A stretch of 64,000 nucleotides of DNA from Warburgia ugandensis (lineage: Eukaryota; Streptophyta; Magnoliopsida; Canellales; Canellaceae). The stretch spans positions 76,455,944 to 76,519,943 of the forward strand of contig CP141130.1 in the NCBI GenBank assembly GCA_035236585.1. The letters are read 5' to 3'. How positions within the stretch are numbered: the stretch's first letter is position 1; every line of letters begins with the position of its first letter. Below the pieces are notes generated by a model. That model had not been told where the DNA came from and did not search any database. It saw nothing but the letters and a program-made list of their open reading frames with translations. The position numbers and the translations under genes were made by a program. Below, piece after piece: positions 12,401-23,411 of this stretch.

Positions 12401-15400
12401 TCCTTTCCTCCAACCCAGCCAGGGAAAGATCAGTCAGTTGGAATCATAGGTTTGGTCCCCATAGACCTGAGTTCAATTCCCTGCAGAGACGTTCCCTATG
12501 GGTGTGGTTTGCAGATGATTGGGCACATGCATGGAGATTAGTCCCACCCCAAGTGGTCAGGACGACCTGTGTTCAAATAAGTAAAAAAGATAAAATAAAA
12601 AATCATCATCATTATCAAGACCTTATCCCAATTAGGGGTCGGCCACATGAATCTTATTCCTCCATTCCTCTCTATTAAGTACCATGGCTTCATTTAGTCC
12701 CAAAGTTTTTAAATCTTACCTCACCACTTCTATCCAAGTTCTTTTGGGCATTCCCCTTGCCCTTTTAGAACCTTTTACTTATATTGCCTCACTCCTTCTA
12801 ACCGGTGCCGTTGTTGGTCTCCTTTGAACATATCCAAATCATCTAAGTCTAATCTCCCTCATCTTGTTACCTATTGGTGCTACCCCTATAGTTCCTCCAA
12901 TTTTTCATTTCTAATTCTATCATTTCTTGTCTTACCACTCATTCATCTCAACATCCTCATTTCTGCAACGCTCATCCTATAAGCATAATGTTTCTTAACT
13001 ACCCAACAGTCTAATCCATATAGCATGGCCAACTTATGGCCATCCTATAGAATTTTTCTTTTAGTTTGAGTGGCACTCGCTGATCACACAAAACTCTAGA
13101 TGCACATCTCCATTTGTTCCAACCCGTTTGAATTCTCTAAGTAACCTCCCTCTCAATCTCTTCACTCTCATGAATCATTGATCCTAAGTATTGCAAGTGG
13201 TCTTTTATAGAGACTTCTTAGTTATCAATCTTGACTGGTGTTCCACTCCTACTCTCCTTGCTAAAATTATATTCCATATATTCTGTCTTAGTTCAACTAA
13301 TTTTAAATCCTTCAAATTATAATGCTTCTCTCCATAACTCTAACTTTATGTTTACACTCTCCCTTGTCTCATCAAGTAAGACTATATCATCTGCACATAG
13401 CATGCACCAAGGAATCTCCTCGTGCAAGTGTTTTGTTAACTCATCCATAACTAATGTGAAGAAGTATGGACTCAATGCCGATCCTTGGTACAATCCTACA
13501 GTTATAGGAAAATCACCAGTAACGCCACTAGTGGTCTTAACATTTGTTACCGCTCCCTCATATATATCTTTAATTATGTCTATATACCCCTGAGAAACTC
13601 CCTTACCACCCAACACCCTCCATATTAACTCTCTAGGGACTCTATCATAAGTTTTCTCTAAGTCAATAAAGACCATATGTAGGTCTTTCCTCCTCTTCCT
13701 ATATTTCTCTACTAATTATCTTAGTAAGAAAATAGCTTCCATGGTAGACCTCCCAGGCATGAAACCAAACTGATTCTCAGATACACTCGTTTCATGTCAT
13801 AGCCTCTTCTCAATCACTCTCTCAAACAATTTCAGTGTAACTCATAAGTTTGATCCCTCGATAATTAGTGCAGCTCTGAATGTCTCCTTTATTCTTATAG
13901 ATTGGTACAATAGAGCTTTTCCTTTGCCATGCTTTAGCGTTCTTATATTGTTCATAATTTTCATTATTTCTAATCTTCTGCCATACTTACGTTCGTTTTT
14001 CTTTAATAACTTTTTGCATTGTTTCACTCCACCACTATGTTTCCTTTACTAATTGCCTTTTACCTTTAGGTACTCCTAAGACATCTTTTGTCACTTTCTT
14101 AATGGACTCAGCAATATTAATCCACATGGTATTTACTTCTGTTTCATAGTTCCAATTTCCTTCTACCATCAACTTATTTGTGAATGAGATTATTTTCTCT
14201 CCTTTTAAGTTCCATCACTTAATTTTTGGATACCTATTAAGTTCATTTCTTTTCTTCCATCTTTTGATATGGATATCCATAACCATTAACCTATGTTGTC
14301 AAGTTAAACTCTCACCAGGTATCACCTTACAATCCTTACACAAAAATAAAAAATACTAAACAAAAAAGAAGAAGAAGTATTTCCTCCATGAAAAGTGACC
14401 TATAGATTCCTCTCAGGGGATAAGCATTTATGCATCCACAATCAGCCTACTTTTACAGAAAATATTCTAGGTATAAGTTTTTAGCATATACTATCAGTTC
14501 ATAGGGTAACCAATCATCAACATGATCTGTTTGTCACTCAAACTAAATGCCACAGCAGGAACACCAATGGACTGTAGGCTACAGCACAACCATTGCCATG
14601 CTTCCTGTTGCTTAAGTCATAATCAGTTAAAATGAGAAACCTGATTACCACTAGAACTTCTGAACTATAAATATGGAGATGCAGTCAAAGTATGAGATAC
14701 AGAACGCCTCATATCACCTTGAGATAAAGGCTCACCCTAGGAACAGAAACCACTGAAAGAAAAAACCCATCAGGTTAATTACAGTAGGAGACAGGAGCCA
14801 ACCAGTGTGCCCTATGAGGTCATATCAGATCCTAAGAAAGTAGTAGATTAGTTTGAGACAAGGATGACCTCTTTAGAGTAGATATATGAACCTTGTCAGC
14901 ACCAAGGCCAAGCAGAAATTTGATGCATGTCCACAGATCTCAAAGACAATAGCTTTCTTGGTTCCATAAGGTCAGTATAAGAACTCATCACATCAATGAA
15001 AGATAATGTGTAATGACCCAATCAAGTGTTCACAGGAACTTCTCATTAATAAGGGCATTTTAATGAATAAAAAAATATAATAATAAAAGACTTTCTTAAA
15101 GGGAAGGGCCATTTTGATATTGGCACCCCCCTCTCCTTTAAGAAAAGTCAACGTCAGTCAACTGTTATGGAGAAGAAAAGAAAGAAAATAAAGAGAATGA
15201 GGAAAAGGGGAGAGATGGAGAGGAGGAAGAAGGAAGAGTAGATCTGGAGAACGTGGTGGCTTAGAACGACGATCCGAGCCATTCATCATCTCTGGAAAAG
15301 TAACACAATCCAAATCCTTAAAAATCCTTTTGATCTAATATCATTATAGTAGGAAAAAATCAAAATAACAGTAAGCAAAAATGATGCTGATCGGAGACGA

Positions 15401-18400
15401 TGGCCATCTAAAGGAGAATGAATTTTGAAAATCCAACCCATTCATCTTGTTCACCGTCTCGAGAAGAGAATCACTTAGTCAAAATCCTATGTCATTTGGT
15501 CAGAGAAATTGACACCGAAAAAAGACGGTGGGTCAAACAATGACTGTCCTATGGCACTGCATCGAAGACGCAACCGACTGCACACACAACAGAGCACTAA
15601 CTAACACACTTGTGCGTGTGCGTCACTTGTGCAAGCAAATGAGATGCATATGCCGCGTGTGCGTCACTTGTGTAGGCAAACAAGACACATGCATCTCGAT
15701 GATGATGACCCATACGGGTGCATCCCAGTGCCCAGAATGCACACGGATGCGTCCAGACGGTGCATCATGCACATGCGTCCTAGTGATGCCAATTTTTTTA
15801 GATTATTTTAATCCACATTAATTTGAACCATTCATTTGATTTGAATCCAAAAATTAAAAAGGCTATATAAGCCCAAATTTTAATCCAAGATATCTGTTGA
15901 ATTCGTCTCAACGACACGAACCCAATTATATGATGAAAATTAAGATTTGACCACATCTTGATCTAATCAAAACTCAAAAATCATAGGATGACCCAAATCA
16001 ACCAGATCGGAGGGTGATCTAGCTTTAGAAATTGATCAATTATATGATCTAATAAGTAAAATGAGGGACCTAATTGTCAAATCATCTAAATAAATTTAGA
16101 TTATAATATAATCATTGAATGAAATAGGAACTATAGATCTAACCAACCAAAGGATGATCTAACAGTCAAATCATAAAATTGACGATTAATATACACATGA
16201 ATCTTAGAAAACAGCATAGATATGATGAATTGCGATGTGTGAGATCTAGGTTAGACAATTAAGATACCCAAGAGAGTATTGAGAACGATCTAATGGTTGG
16301 ATCATCCCAAAAACCATGGATTAAGATTGGACCTTAGAAGTCATCAGAATCATCGATATGATTGATCAACATCAAATCTGATCGTCAGATCAATGGATTA
16401 AGTTTTGATATGGGATGAGTTGATTTTGAGACACATATCAATGTAGATAGATAAAAATCAAGCAATCTGGACAATTGATTAGTGATAGACACCCAACATC
16501 GAAGATCAAGCAAAAGATTAATAGATCACATTCATAATTGGTGATAAATGGACACCAAATTACTTGAATTAAGAATCCAACTTAGATTAATAACTTGGAT
16601 TCTAATTTCGATCTAGAAGTGATGTGCATCCAGTTAGTGGGTTTGAGGCAGACTAATCTAGAGTGGAGTCTGATTTTGATTTAAAAGGTACAAACAAGTG
16701 GTTCTTCGTTTGAAGTAGGTGATAACAATAAATAAAGGGGATGTTTGAGTTTTAAAATTACAGCTTTTCATCACAGCAGCTAAATATTAATGAATGAACT
16801 CAAATTTAGGAAATTAACTCACTTAGGAGACTGTATGTGACTTTTGGACTTGTTGGAGTGGCTGTGATGGAGTAAACTAGGCTCTGATACCAAACTATGA
16901 CACCCCGAGTTTTTACACATCATATAAACACTATTTTTCAAAAGTTGCAATCCTTAGTTAAAATTTTCAATTTAAAAATCGACTAAAAACAACTTTTCAA
17001 TGAAAATACTCATCTCAAAATTAAGGGAGCCATACAACTCAAAAAACCAAGAATTTAACTTGTTAAGGCATTGCAATGGTTGTTATGCCTCAGATATAGA
17101 GAGAGATAGCAAGAAAAGTAAATAGACCAAAAGCAATTGAGGTGTAGGTGGCTTGTAGTAGTGCACTAAGGAGATCTCATTGTCGTATGTGGTTTGTTAA
17201 ACTTTACACTTGAATAATGTAGATAGTCTGTATATGTATACATATGAATTACACTTTTGTGACCTGGATGTATGGATTATCTATGTTAGATGTGTTGGCT
17301 ATGCATGGACAGACCCTGGGCAATGTCGTTATTTCTTTTGATTTGTACTTTACCATTACCATTGATGTATACAGTTATATCTAAATCCATGAATGCAATG
17401 GATGGATGGTCATGGAGACTGGATCGCCTAGATTTGTATTTATAGCATTTGCCAAATTTTTGGTGGAAATAGAAAGATCGTTTCACTGTTAAATCCGTGG
17501 TTTTATAACTGCTGGGATGTTGAAATGAGCATTTTCACTAAAAAGTTGTTTTCAATCAATTTTTAAATTGAAAATTTTAACCACAGATCCCGACTGTTGA
17601 AAAATATTGTGTTTATATGATGTGTAAAAACCCGGGGTTTCACAAAAACCCTAGAAGGAACAAGGAATTCCTCAGAGAGAGGATGCATAGGAAGTTCCTG
17701 GAAGAGAATGAAAGGATGAGAATTGAGAGAGGAAAATCCTATAGAGATGATGAGAACAAAAAGGTACCTTTAGGAAGGAGAAGAGGGAAAACAAAGTGAA
17801 AGAAAGGAAAGCAAAACTATGAATTTGTCTCTTGATTCAAAGAATTGAACCAGTATGGCTAATCTTGATTCTTTGTAGTTCTTACCCTTTATGGAATGTT
17901 TTCTAAGGGATTTCTCAAAGAGCTTCTAAACTGCAATTTGGCAGCAACAAGTTGAAAATAATGGCAGTGGGTCAAATGATCCAGCCTCGGATCATCTTGA
18001 TTACAGTACTATGCGATTTAAGAAGCTTGACCGCCCCTCCTTCAAAGGTGTTCCAGATCTCTAGAAGACAAGAGATGGATCATGCACTAAGAAAATATAT
18101 TTGATGTGATGGGGTATCTGAGTGGACATAGAGTTCTGGAGAAAGAAGAGTGGTGTGAAGAAGACCTGGTTTGAAGCAGCTTTGCTGTTGATCAGAAATA
18201 GGAGCTTCTGTTGTTCCTAAATCCTAGACCACTTTTGTACCTAAGGTATACTGTATTATGCAATTTACAAGGCTCAACTAATCCTCCAAAAGTGTACCAG
18301 ATCCCTAGAAGCCAAGAGATGGATCATGCAGTTAGAGGAGATATTTGAAATGATAGCCTATACAAGTGAACATGGAGGTCCTTGGAGGAGAGAAAACTTT

Positions 18401-21400
18401 CTAGAGAAAGAAGAGGGGTGTGAAGAAATCCTTGTTTGAAGCAGCTGGGCTGTTGATTAGAGATGGGGGCTTTTGTTGTTCCTAGCCCACTTCTGTACCT
18501 AAGGCATGCTGTATGTAAATGGATTTTTCTTTAGTTCAGTTAAAGACTCATGTATGGATTTTCTGGGTGCATCTTTAAGTGTTAAGATCTGTAAAGTTCT
18601 ATAAGAAAACAGTTCGGTTAAGTTCAATGAAATCTGGAGTTTTTGGATTGCATATATTGTGTGAAGTTTTGTAAGATCAGCAAAGAATGTTTAAGTTTCA
18701 ATAGAATGGATGCTTAATTGTTAATCAAATGTGATCTGCTACCCTGGGAATCTGTTGCGCTTTTAGTCCCTTTAAAGTGTATGGGTTTCAGGGCAAGACA
18801 GAATGCTCCCAGGATAGCTTAGCTATTCTATCCTACCTTCTCAAAGTCAATCTTTCTGCTACAGATGAATCTAAGTTTAATTTAACTGCTTGAGGGCCTT
18901 TTTCCATGCATTTGCTTTTCAGGTTTCTCAATAAGAAAAGGGAATCAGATAGATAAATCCAAGAAAATCACCATGTTACCAAATTATATAATGCTTCCAC
19001 TACACAACCTGTTTATGCTCTCACAGCTCATTAAAGTCAAGCTTACTGCTAATTCGACTGTTGGAGTGCCTTTGACATACATTAGCCTTTTAGATTTCTG
19101 GGGAAAAAGCCCTACATAATTTCATAAACTTAGGCAGTAAGTATGACATCAGAGAGAGAAATCCAGGTAAAACAACATGTTTCCTGAAGAATAAGAAATA
19201 ACATTCACACTAGCTCTCTGTCTCCTAGCCCTTCAAAATCAAAGTTATGTCACTGCCATGTTTAAGCTAGCTCAACTGTTAAGAGGTCTTGCCGACCCCT
19301 AATTGGGATAAGGTCTTTATGATGATGAACTGTTAAGAGGTCTTCTCCATACCTTAGCCTTCCTAGAGGTCTCTAAGAGGAAACCATAACTCACAAATGC
19401 CAGTCATAAATGAGATCCGAGAATGGAATCCTGGGAAAAACATCGTGGTTCCAAATGAGTACCCGATAGCACAGGAATCCATGGAAGACTGTCATGTTTC
19501 TCAAGGAAAAACAAATAATGTCTCCAAAACTAGTTTTATCATACTAACACAGCTCATCATGGTCAAGCTCACAACTACTGTCAAGTTTTAAACTCTATTT
19601 CGGGCTGTTACACTATATCAGCCTTCTTTGGTTCCCCAAAATATTTGCAAAGCCACTGAGCCAACAAAAAGTGAGATAAGAGAGGAACCCTAGCCTTCTG
19701 AAGGAACTCAATAGCTTGATGACTTCCATAATGCCTTTACAAGATTCAAGACAATCCTTGAATTCCTCTCTCTAAATTCACTATAAAAAAGCAGAAAAAA
19801 TTATAATCCTGAGGATTTGTATCTTCCTGTTACAAATCATAGAAAGCAACCACCATAGAGAAAATTCACATTACTCAATATAAACACTGGTTACACCAAA
19901 GAAGGTCCTCGTAGTTGAGATGACCATGTAGAACACGACAAAATGCTTAAGATATTTCTTTAAATGACTGCAAAACTGCTACTTTTCTCTAAACCATTTA
20001 AGTCTATGTATTGGTTAAGAAACTATTATTTACCAAAAGTTAGTTAGAGACTTATCTGATTATCTGGAGAGATTGACTCACTAATAAAGGAACACTTTAC
20101 ATTAGAACAAATTAGATGATCCATACTAGTGTATTAATGCAGAACAAAAGTTACAACTGGGGTCTATAACCAGAGAGTTGGCAATTCAAACTTCAGTGTC
20201 ATAGTCTATAGATGGGTACCTTAAGAACCTTTTCAATTCTCTGATCTTAACCTCTGATTGATTAAGGTCTAAATACTTCCTGTCACACACTTTCTAAGCT
20301 GCCCTTTTTTACTTCCAGATAAATAGCGGTTAAAATGATCCAATGAAGAATATCTTTGTATAGCTCTGACAAACAATTTTGGAGAGGAAGGACGAGCAAT
20401 TACATGAATTATGCAAATGGGTTCTCCCCTCTTTGGTAGGATTGCAGAACAAAGGAAATAATTTGAAGCAATAAATTCGGAGATTCGCAAGGACTCAGAG
20501 GGCACTAGGACACTTTGGCAGAAAATGGAAGGAAATATTACACGGAGTTAAATGAAATTGGAAAAAGCTGGGGCTAGGTTATGATTAACAACAAGCTTCA
20601 GGAAAACCATGATATTGACAGCTTGACCTTGAGATAGACATCTGAACTAAGAAAAGGTGGACACAGAAGGAATAGATAGTCATGGTGTCAACAAGATTAC
20701 TACATAAAAAATGCCCAAACTGAAAAGAAAAAAAAAATACCATTGCAGAAAGTAACAGAATGGATAAGAATGCTGACAATGATGGTGAGGACTGGGGGGG
20801 TGTAGTGAAGCAATACTTGTAAAGTATCTGCCATCTCTATCTCATTGAAGCTTGTCACAATTGTTGCCGTATATAAAGAACAGCAGTGCTGAAGGTGATC
20901 CTTCCATCTCTTTCTGGGATACATTTGTAAACTTCAATGATGCCTATGTTGAATGCTAAGAAGATAGTTACTCCAAAACAAGGTTTGTGCTTCTACTGGT
21001 TGTTCCATACCTTCTGCAAGAAAAAGAAGCAGAAGATGATAGCCACATAAAAAATATCCCAAAGATAAGTCTTACAAACAGCATTTTGTAGCTTCATATT
21101 TCTCTTTGATGCATTGTCCATCATATATATGACCCAGCTTAACAGAGACTACTCTAGACAGCTGTTAACATATCCTCCAAACCATGCTTCCCTACCATAC
21201 CCAGTTAACCGATATCTCAATTGGAAATCCAATTCAACACAGTTCTCTGACAGAACGTTTCTCCTTGTTCTGACCCAAGGACTGCTATTATAACAAGATA
21301 ATAGGAATTTCCTTAGAAAAGTTCATTTTAATGCAGTTTCAGACTCCAATGTTCTTTCAAAGTCTCTACAGACCTACATTACAAATAATGTTAACTAGGT

Positions 21401-22081
21401 TCAGAATAAGAGCTAGCCACCTTTTTTGCCAATCGGAGTTGCTCCTGATCCTTAAAAATCATTCTGATGAACAGTATTGCTCTTCTCACCAGAGGACGCC
21501 TACATCATTTATCACTTTTTCCCAACATTTACAGGCAACTTCATATTAAATTAAGCACTAAATTCTACTTGTCTGAAAATACATAAGGCGTATAACATCT
21601 TTGCCGTCTTTCCTCTCCCAACCCTTCCAAGAATTTTATGTCATAATAACTCGATCCGAACAAGGACAAGATTAAGTTCCATTCATTATAGTTATACTAA
21701 GTCTTTTAGCAAAACAAAAGATTCAAACTTGCTGAACAATAATTCCTACACTCAAAATGACACTAAAAATATCAATTCTCAAACAGTGACTAATGGCCAA
21801 ACATCAGAAACAAGAATAACATAATTCACCTGATTGAACTCAAGAACATCAGACTGAAACCGAAGCCTATCCCCTTTATCGCAACTAATATCCTTCGAAA
21901 CCCTAGGAATCACCGTATTCCCTCCGGGAATCAAAACGTCTCTAGTATTCTCTTCATCCACCTCCACCAATCTCCCAACCTTAAAACCCTTCGCAAACCT
22001 CAACCTGAAATCAGACGTGAGGTCAAACCCTAACCCGAGCGATCGCACAGCACGCAAAGCGATCAACTCGCGCTCCTCCAT
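2744..22081 (-). CDS. MACPF-domain protein (CAD1/NSL1-like), seven exons
   Basis: Spliced coding sequence: 21830-22081, 11782-12020, 10914-11115, 10757-10834, 10487-10670, 9609-9775 and 2744-3442. The exons total 1821 nt (606 codons plus TAA), all introns are GT..AG and the frame closes at every junction. The membrane-attack-complex/perforin signature (Y-G-T-H, six residues, G-G) lies at residues 169-181 as [13 protein letters not shown]. Other plant-family hallmarks are [29 protein letters not shown] and [12 protein letters not shown]. The roughly 230-residue C-terminal part is the plant-specific half of these proteins. Arabidopsis CAD1 and NSL1 restrain salicylate-dependent immunity and cell death, probably at membranes; a similar role here is inferred from family. 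The wording of the last exon (WRGSD, ending KFALL) looks nearest to the At1g14780 branch, judged from memory. No stop or frameshift was seen, so the gene appears intact despite a 19.3-kb span loaded with transposons in introns 1 and 6. Confidence 0.88.
3489..3652 (+). mobile_element. Au-type SINE, 5'-truncated, with target duplication
   Basis: Starts inside the A-box region (GGTAAAAGTTGTCGTC) and runs to GGGGCTGCCCC. AATATTAAGTCA is repeated exactly at 3479-3490 and 3653-3664, so the element inserted in this 5'-shortened form. It lies in MACPF intron 6. Confidence 0.8.
6885..7091 (-). repeat. Three 69-bp tandem repeats in LINE 5' region
   Basis: Units at about 6885-6953, 6954-7022 and 7023-7091, each with a TTTTCACYRCAYCYGGG-like core. 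69 is a multiple of three, so all three units share a reading phase with the endonuclease frame. Two of them carry a TAG where the middle unit has CGG. Confidence 0.75.
7126..7405 (-). repeat. Two tandem 141-bp hairpin units in LINE leader
   Basis: Units start with GGGTTGCC at 7126 and 7267 and end CTGACGCAAG. Within each, GATGATTTTCATTTCTT pairs imperfectly with a later AAGAAATAACAAAAYCATC, giving a foldback arm of about 40 bp around a TATACAAATGCATATTC centre. Confidence 0.7.
8856..9037 (-). mobile_element. Au-type SINE
   Basis: Full-length reverse-oriented copy: poly-A, then GGGCAGCCCTGGTGCATGAA .. GCGCCAAGGCTCCCCTTC on the plus strand. Flanks AAAGAAAGAGTCA (8843-8855) and AAAGAAATAATCA (9040-9052) differ at two bases, a plausible target duplication. 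It lies in MACPF intron 6. Confidence 0.82.
9609..9775 (-). CDS. MACPF gene exon 6
   Basis: Two bases complete Tyr319, then residues 320-374 follow. It contains [20 protein letters not shown] and [14 protein letters not shown]. The donor is CAG|GTATAC. Intron 6 downstream is 6166 bp and holds an almost complete RTE LINE. Confidence 0.88.
10487..10670 (-). CDS. MACPF gene exon 5
   Basis: Residues 258-318 plus one base. It has [25 protein letters not shown] and [15 protein letters not shown], highly conserved in plant MACPF proteins. The donor is CGCT|GTAAGT (phase 1), and exon 6 starts with AT to complete Tyr319. Confidence 0.88.
10757..10834 (-). CDS. MACPF gene exon 4
   Basis: A 78-bp phase-0 micro-exon of 26 codons (VPEVFRNIL ... 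SATSSKD) between an ATATATAG acceptor and a GAT|GTAAGA donor. It is easily missed because it has no long open frame. Its wording and the 79- and 86-bp introns on either side fit the plant MACPF gene structure. Confidence 0.85.
10914..11115 (-). CDS. MACPF gene exon 3 (signature motif)
   Basis: One base completes Arg164, then residues 165-231 follow. It holds the MACPF signature [13 protein letters not shown] and [10 protein letters not shown]. It ends phase 0 at CATAAA|GTATTT. Intron 2 (11116-11781) is 666 bp. Confidence 0.88.
11782..12020 (-). CDS. MACPF gene exon 2
   Basis: Residues 85-163 plus two bases of codon 164. It follows a TTGTTCTCAG acceptor and opens with MSELLNQKS. It includes [16 protein letters not shown] and [14 protein letters not shown], typical of the first half of plant MACPF domains. 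The donor is AG|GTAATT. Intron 1 before it is 9809 bp. Confidence 0.87.
12425..12580 (+). mobile_element. tRNA-derived SINE of a second family
   Basis: GATCAGTCAGTTGGAATC looks like a tRNA A box and GAGTTCAATTCC a B box. A GAGATTAGTCCCACCCCAAG body typical of plant SINEs follows. It ends next to the LINE at 12604. Confidence 0.5.
12604..14332 (-). mobile_element. RTE-type LINE, 5'-truncated and internally deleted
   Basis: Same family as 4007-7450. It has the ATC-repeat tail at 12604 and the RT core [15 protein letters not shown] and [16 protein letters not shown]. The polymerase box reads [10 protein letters not shown] where the other copy has FADD. An internal deletion near 13920 removes what in the other copy is about 5331-5810 (some 480 bp). 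Similarity stops at 14332. AAAATAAAAAAT occurs at 12592-12603 and 14343-14354 and may be the target duplication, though it is low complexity. Confidence 0.82.
15009..17644 (+). mobile_element. Rearranged Ty3/Gypsy-type LTR
   Basis: Starts TGTAATGACCC and ends GGGGTTTCACA. The left and right parts match the layout of the LTRs at 32630 and 53788: a GGGCCATTTTGATATTGGCACC block early on, and TATGCCTCAGATA near 17080, close to TAATGCCTCAGATA at about 35250. However, about 16760-17021 is inverted relative to this (see next entry). The outer flanks TAATG and AAAAC do not match, so no target duplication survives. Length and end motifs suggest a Tekay/Del-type chromovirus LTR; this is inference. Confidence 0.6.
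16760..17021 (-). mobile_element. Inverted LTR 3' end with primer-binding site
   Basis: On the minus strand an LTR end (..CTCGGGGTGTCA, 16898) is followed after TAGTT by TGGTATCAGAGCC (about 16880-16892), the initiator-Met tRNA primer-binding site, then leader sequence. The LTR-end part is about 85% identical to the inverted complement of 17513-17644, so the two form arms of about 120 bp. Confidence 0.65.
17945..18500 (+). mobile_element. Ty3/Gypsy gag remnants, tandemly duplicated
   Basis: The first unit encodes [15 protein letters not shown] and the second [19 protein letters not shown], both recognisable as the N-terminal part of plant Gypsy gag. The units (about 18010-18250 and 18255-18500) share CTAGAAG.CAAGAGATGGATC and TTGTTGTTCCTA landmarks. 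Stops and frame changes break both. The position just downstream of the 15009-17644 LTR fits an internal region. Confidence 0.6.
19274..19344 (+). mobile_element. 37-bp RTE LINE scrap with perfect 17-bp target duplication
   Basis: The insert 19291-19327 is just the RTE 3' terminus (CCCCTAATTGGGATAAGGTC plus a GATGATG tail). It is flanked by AACTGTTAAGAGGTCTT at 19274-19290 and an identical copy at 19328-19344. It is an extreme 5' truncation inside MACPF intron 1. Confidence 0.85.
21830..22081 (-). CDS. MACPF gene exon 1
   Basis: Codons 1-84, from the ATG at 22081 to a phase-0 CAG|GTGAAT donor. It carries the conserved N-terminal wording of the plant family ([13 protein letters not shown], then [14 protein letters not shown] and SDVLEFNQ). 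This ATG opens the conserved segment directly, and no better upstream start was seen. Confidence 0.85.
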
Positions 22082-22418
22082 AATTTCTTCTTCCTCCGAT
22101 CACTTACCAGCTAAACAGGCCGGAGACGCAGCACCAAGATTAGGTTCCGTATCGATTTCTCATCAGTAGGTTTTTGAAGGGACTTAGTCGCTTCGCAACA
22201 GCTGACATTTCGAGAAGGAAGAGAATTTTGACTCACGAAACACATGGAAAAAGAAAGTAAGAAATGGGAGAAAAGGACGACCGGGAAATTCAGACGGAGT
22301 GTGACTGCATGGGTTGCGTCTGCTGTCTTCCTAAGTCTTTCTCTTTACCTAAAAAGGGGTGCCATTATCAAATTCGGGTGGGTGGGAGTTGGGTAGCAGG
22401 AGTAGGCTGCAGTAGTCG
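22082..22418 (-). promoter_or_regulatory. MACPF gene 5' flank (putative promoter/5' UTR)
   Basis: A 337-bp stretch between the start codon and the duplicated block. It must hold the leader and proximal promoter by position. I did not identify a convincing TATA box, so this is positional inference only. Sequence beyond 22418 (the would-be distal promoter) has a second copy at 59733. Confidence 0.35.
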
Positions 22419-23411
22419 TTTTTATTTTGCTTTCTTTGCTTCTATTGGATTGGTCAAAGTCAAAGGAACAGATCCTTTGGACAAGGATTTCCAGCTTCTA
22501 TTACAGTGTCCGTGCGTGTAAAGTTGGAATTTGCACGCTCAGATGAAAGGGACCGGTCTGTTTACCCGCCTTTTTGACAGAGAGGAAATTCAAGCCCTTC
22601 TTTTTTCGTGCTTTTTTTTTTTCTGTTTTTTTTATTATATCCGAGTCATTAATCTTATTAAAATCAATGCTTTTGAATAATGCTAACTAGCTTGTTTGGA
22701 GCCTTTGCAAAAACAACAAAAATAGATGGTCACTAATATTTACTCATGGAAATAGAGGCTTAAATATCAAATAAAAATTTTAATTGATCTCTACCCTATT
22801 TAAGTTATATGATAAACATCTTAGATCTATAAAATAAAGTTTCACCATACATGAAAAATAAGCGTGGGCTTCTTCTCTCGCCCAAGAGCATGTACAATTA
22901 CCAAAGTCAAGTGATTAATTTACTACTACGTTTCGTACGATCTTTAGATAGGTTTATGCTCATTAGGCCAAGGATTATAGGCACTAAAAGTACATCTTTG
23001 GGCTAAACTCTGGTGATCCAAACATATTTTTACTAATGAAATCACAGTGCTAAAATGAGCTTAAATGACCCAAATTGTTTGTTCAGCTGCACTTAAGTAA
23101 ATCTAGTAAAAATAAATCACAGATAAATTAAATGATCCAAACTATGTGTTTGGTGGCACTCACGTAAATTTGGAGAAAATAAGTCACGACAAGTGGTTAG
23201 TATACATTATAAAGAGAAATAATGTTGGTTTTCTACCATGATGAAGTAACCGGTACACTATGCAAGTTCATGCATAAGTAGCAGGTGGGATCCCTCACGA
23301 ATCTAAGGACTATCATATGGTCATTTATAGTGTTAAGAGAAAATTTGAACTTCTTACTTGCATGTGCTCGAAAGGGAGCCTTGGCGCAACGGTAGAGTTA
23401 CTATCGGCTGA
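22419..23411. repeat. Duplicated block, copy 1, segment I
   Basis: Matches 59733-60723 over about 990 bp with roughly 40 differences by eye (about 4%) and a few small indels. It begins at TTTATTTTGC in the far upstream region of the MACPF gene and ends inside the SINE at 23374. Confidence 0.9.

Larger units (their letters stand above)
12021..21829 (-). other. MACPF intron 1 (9.8 kb)
   Basis: Bounded by CAG|GTGAAT and TTCTCAG|ATG. It holds a tRNA-type SINE, a truncated RTE LINE, a rearranged LTR, Gypsy gag remnants and a 37-bp LINE scrap, each listed separately. In the remainder (12021-12424, 14356-15008, 18500-19273, 19345-21829) I see only AT-rich non-coding sequence with no recognised family. 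Confidence 0.8.

Noticed and set aside
15528..15821. GC-richer 97-codon frame with many Cys and His
   Set aside because: It lies inside an LTR with locally repeated GTGCGTCACTTGTG motifs, and a similar GC-rich patch occurs at the same place in the LTR at 32630.
16898..17644. MITE or Mutator-like element with 120-bp terminal inverted repeats
   Set aside because: Both arms are LTR 3' ends and one is followed by a tRNA primer-binding site, so an LTR rearrangement explains it better.
17617..17799. Lys/Arg-rich 60-codon frame
   Set aside because: It starts inside the LTR end and runs into degraded internal sequence; no known protein.
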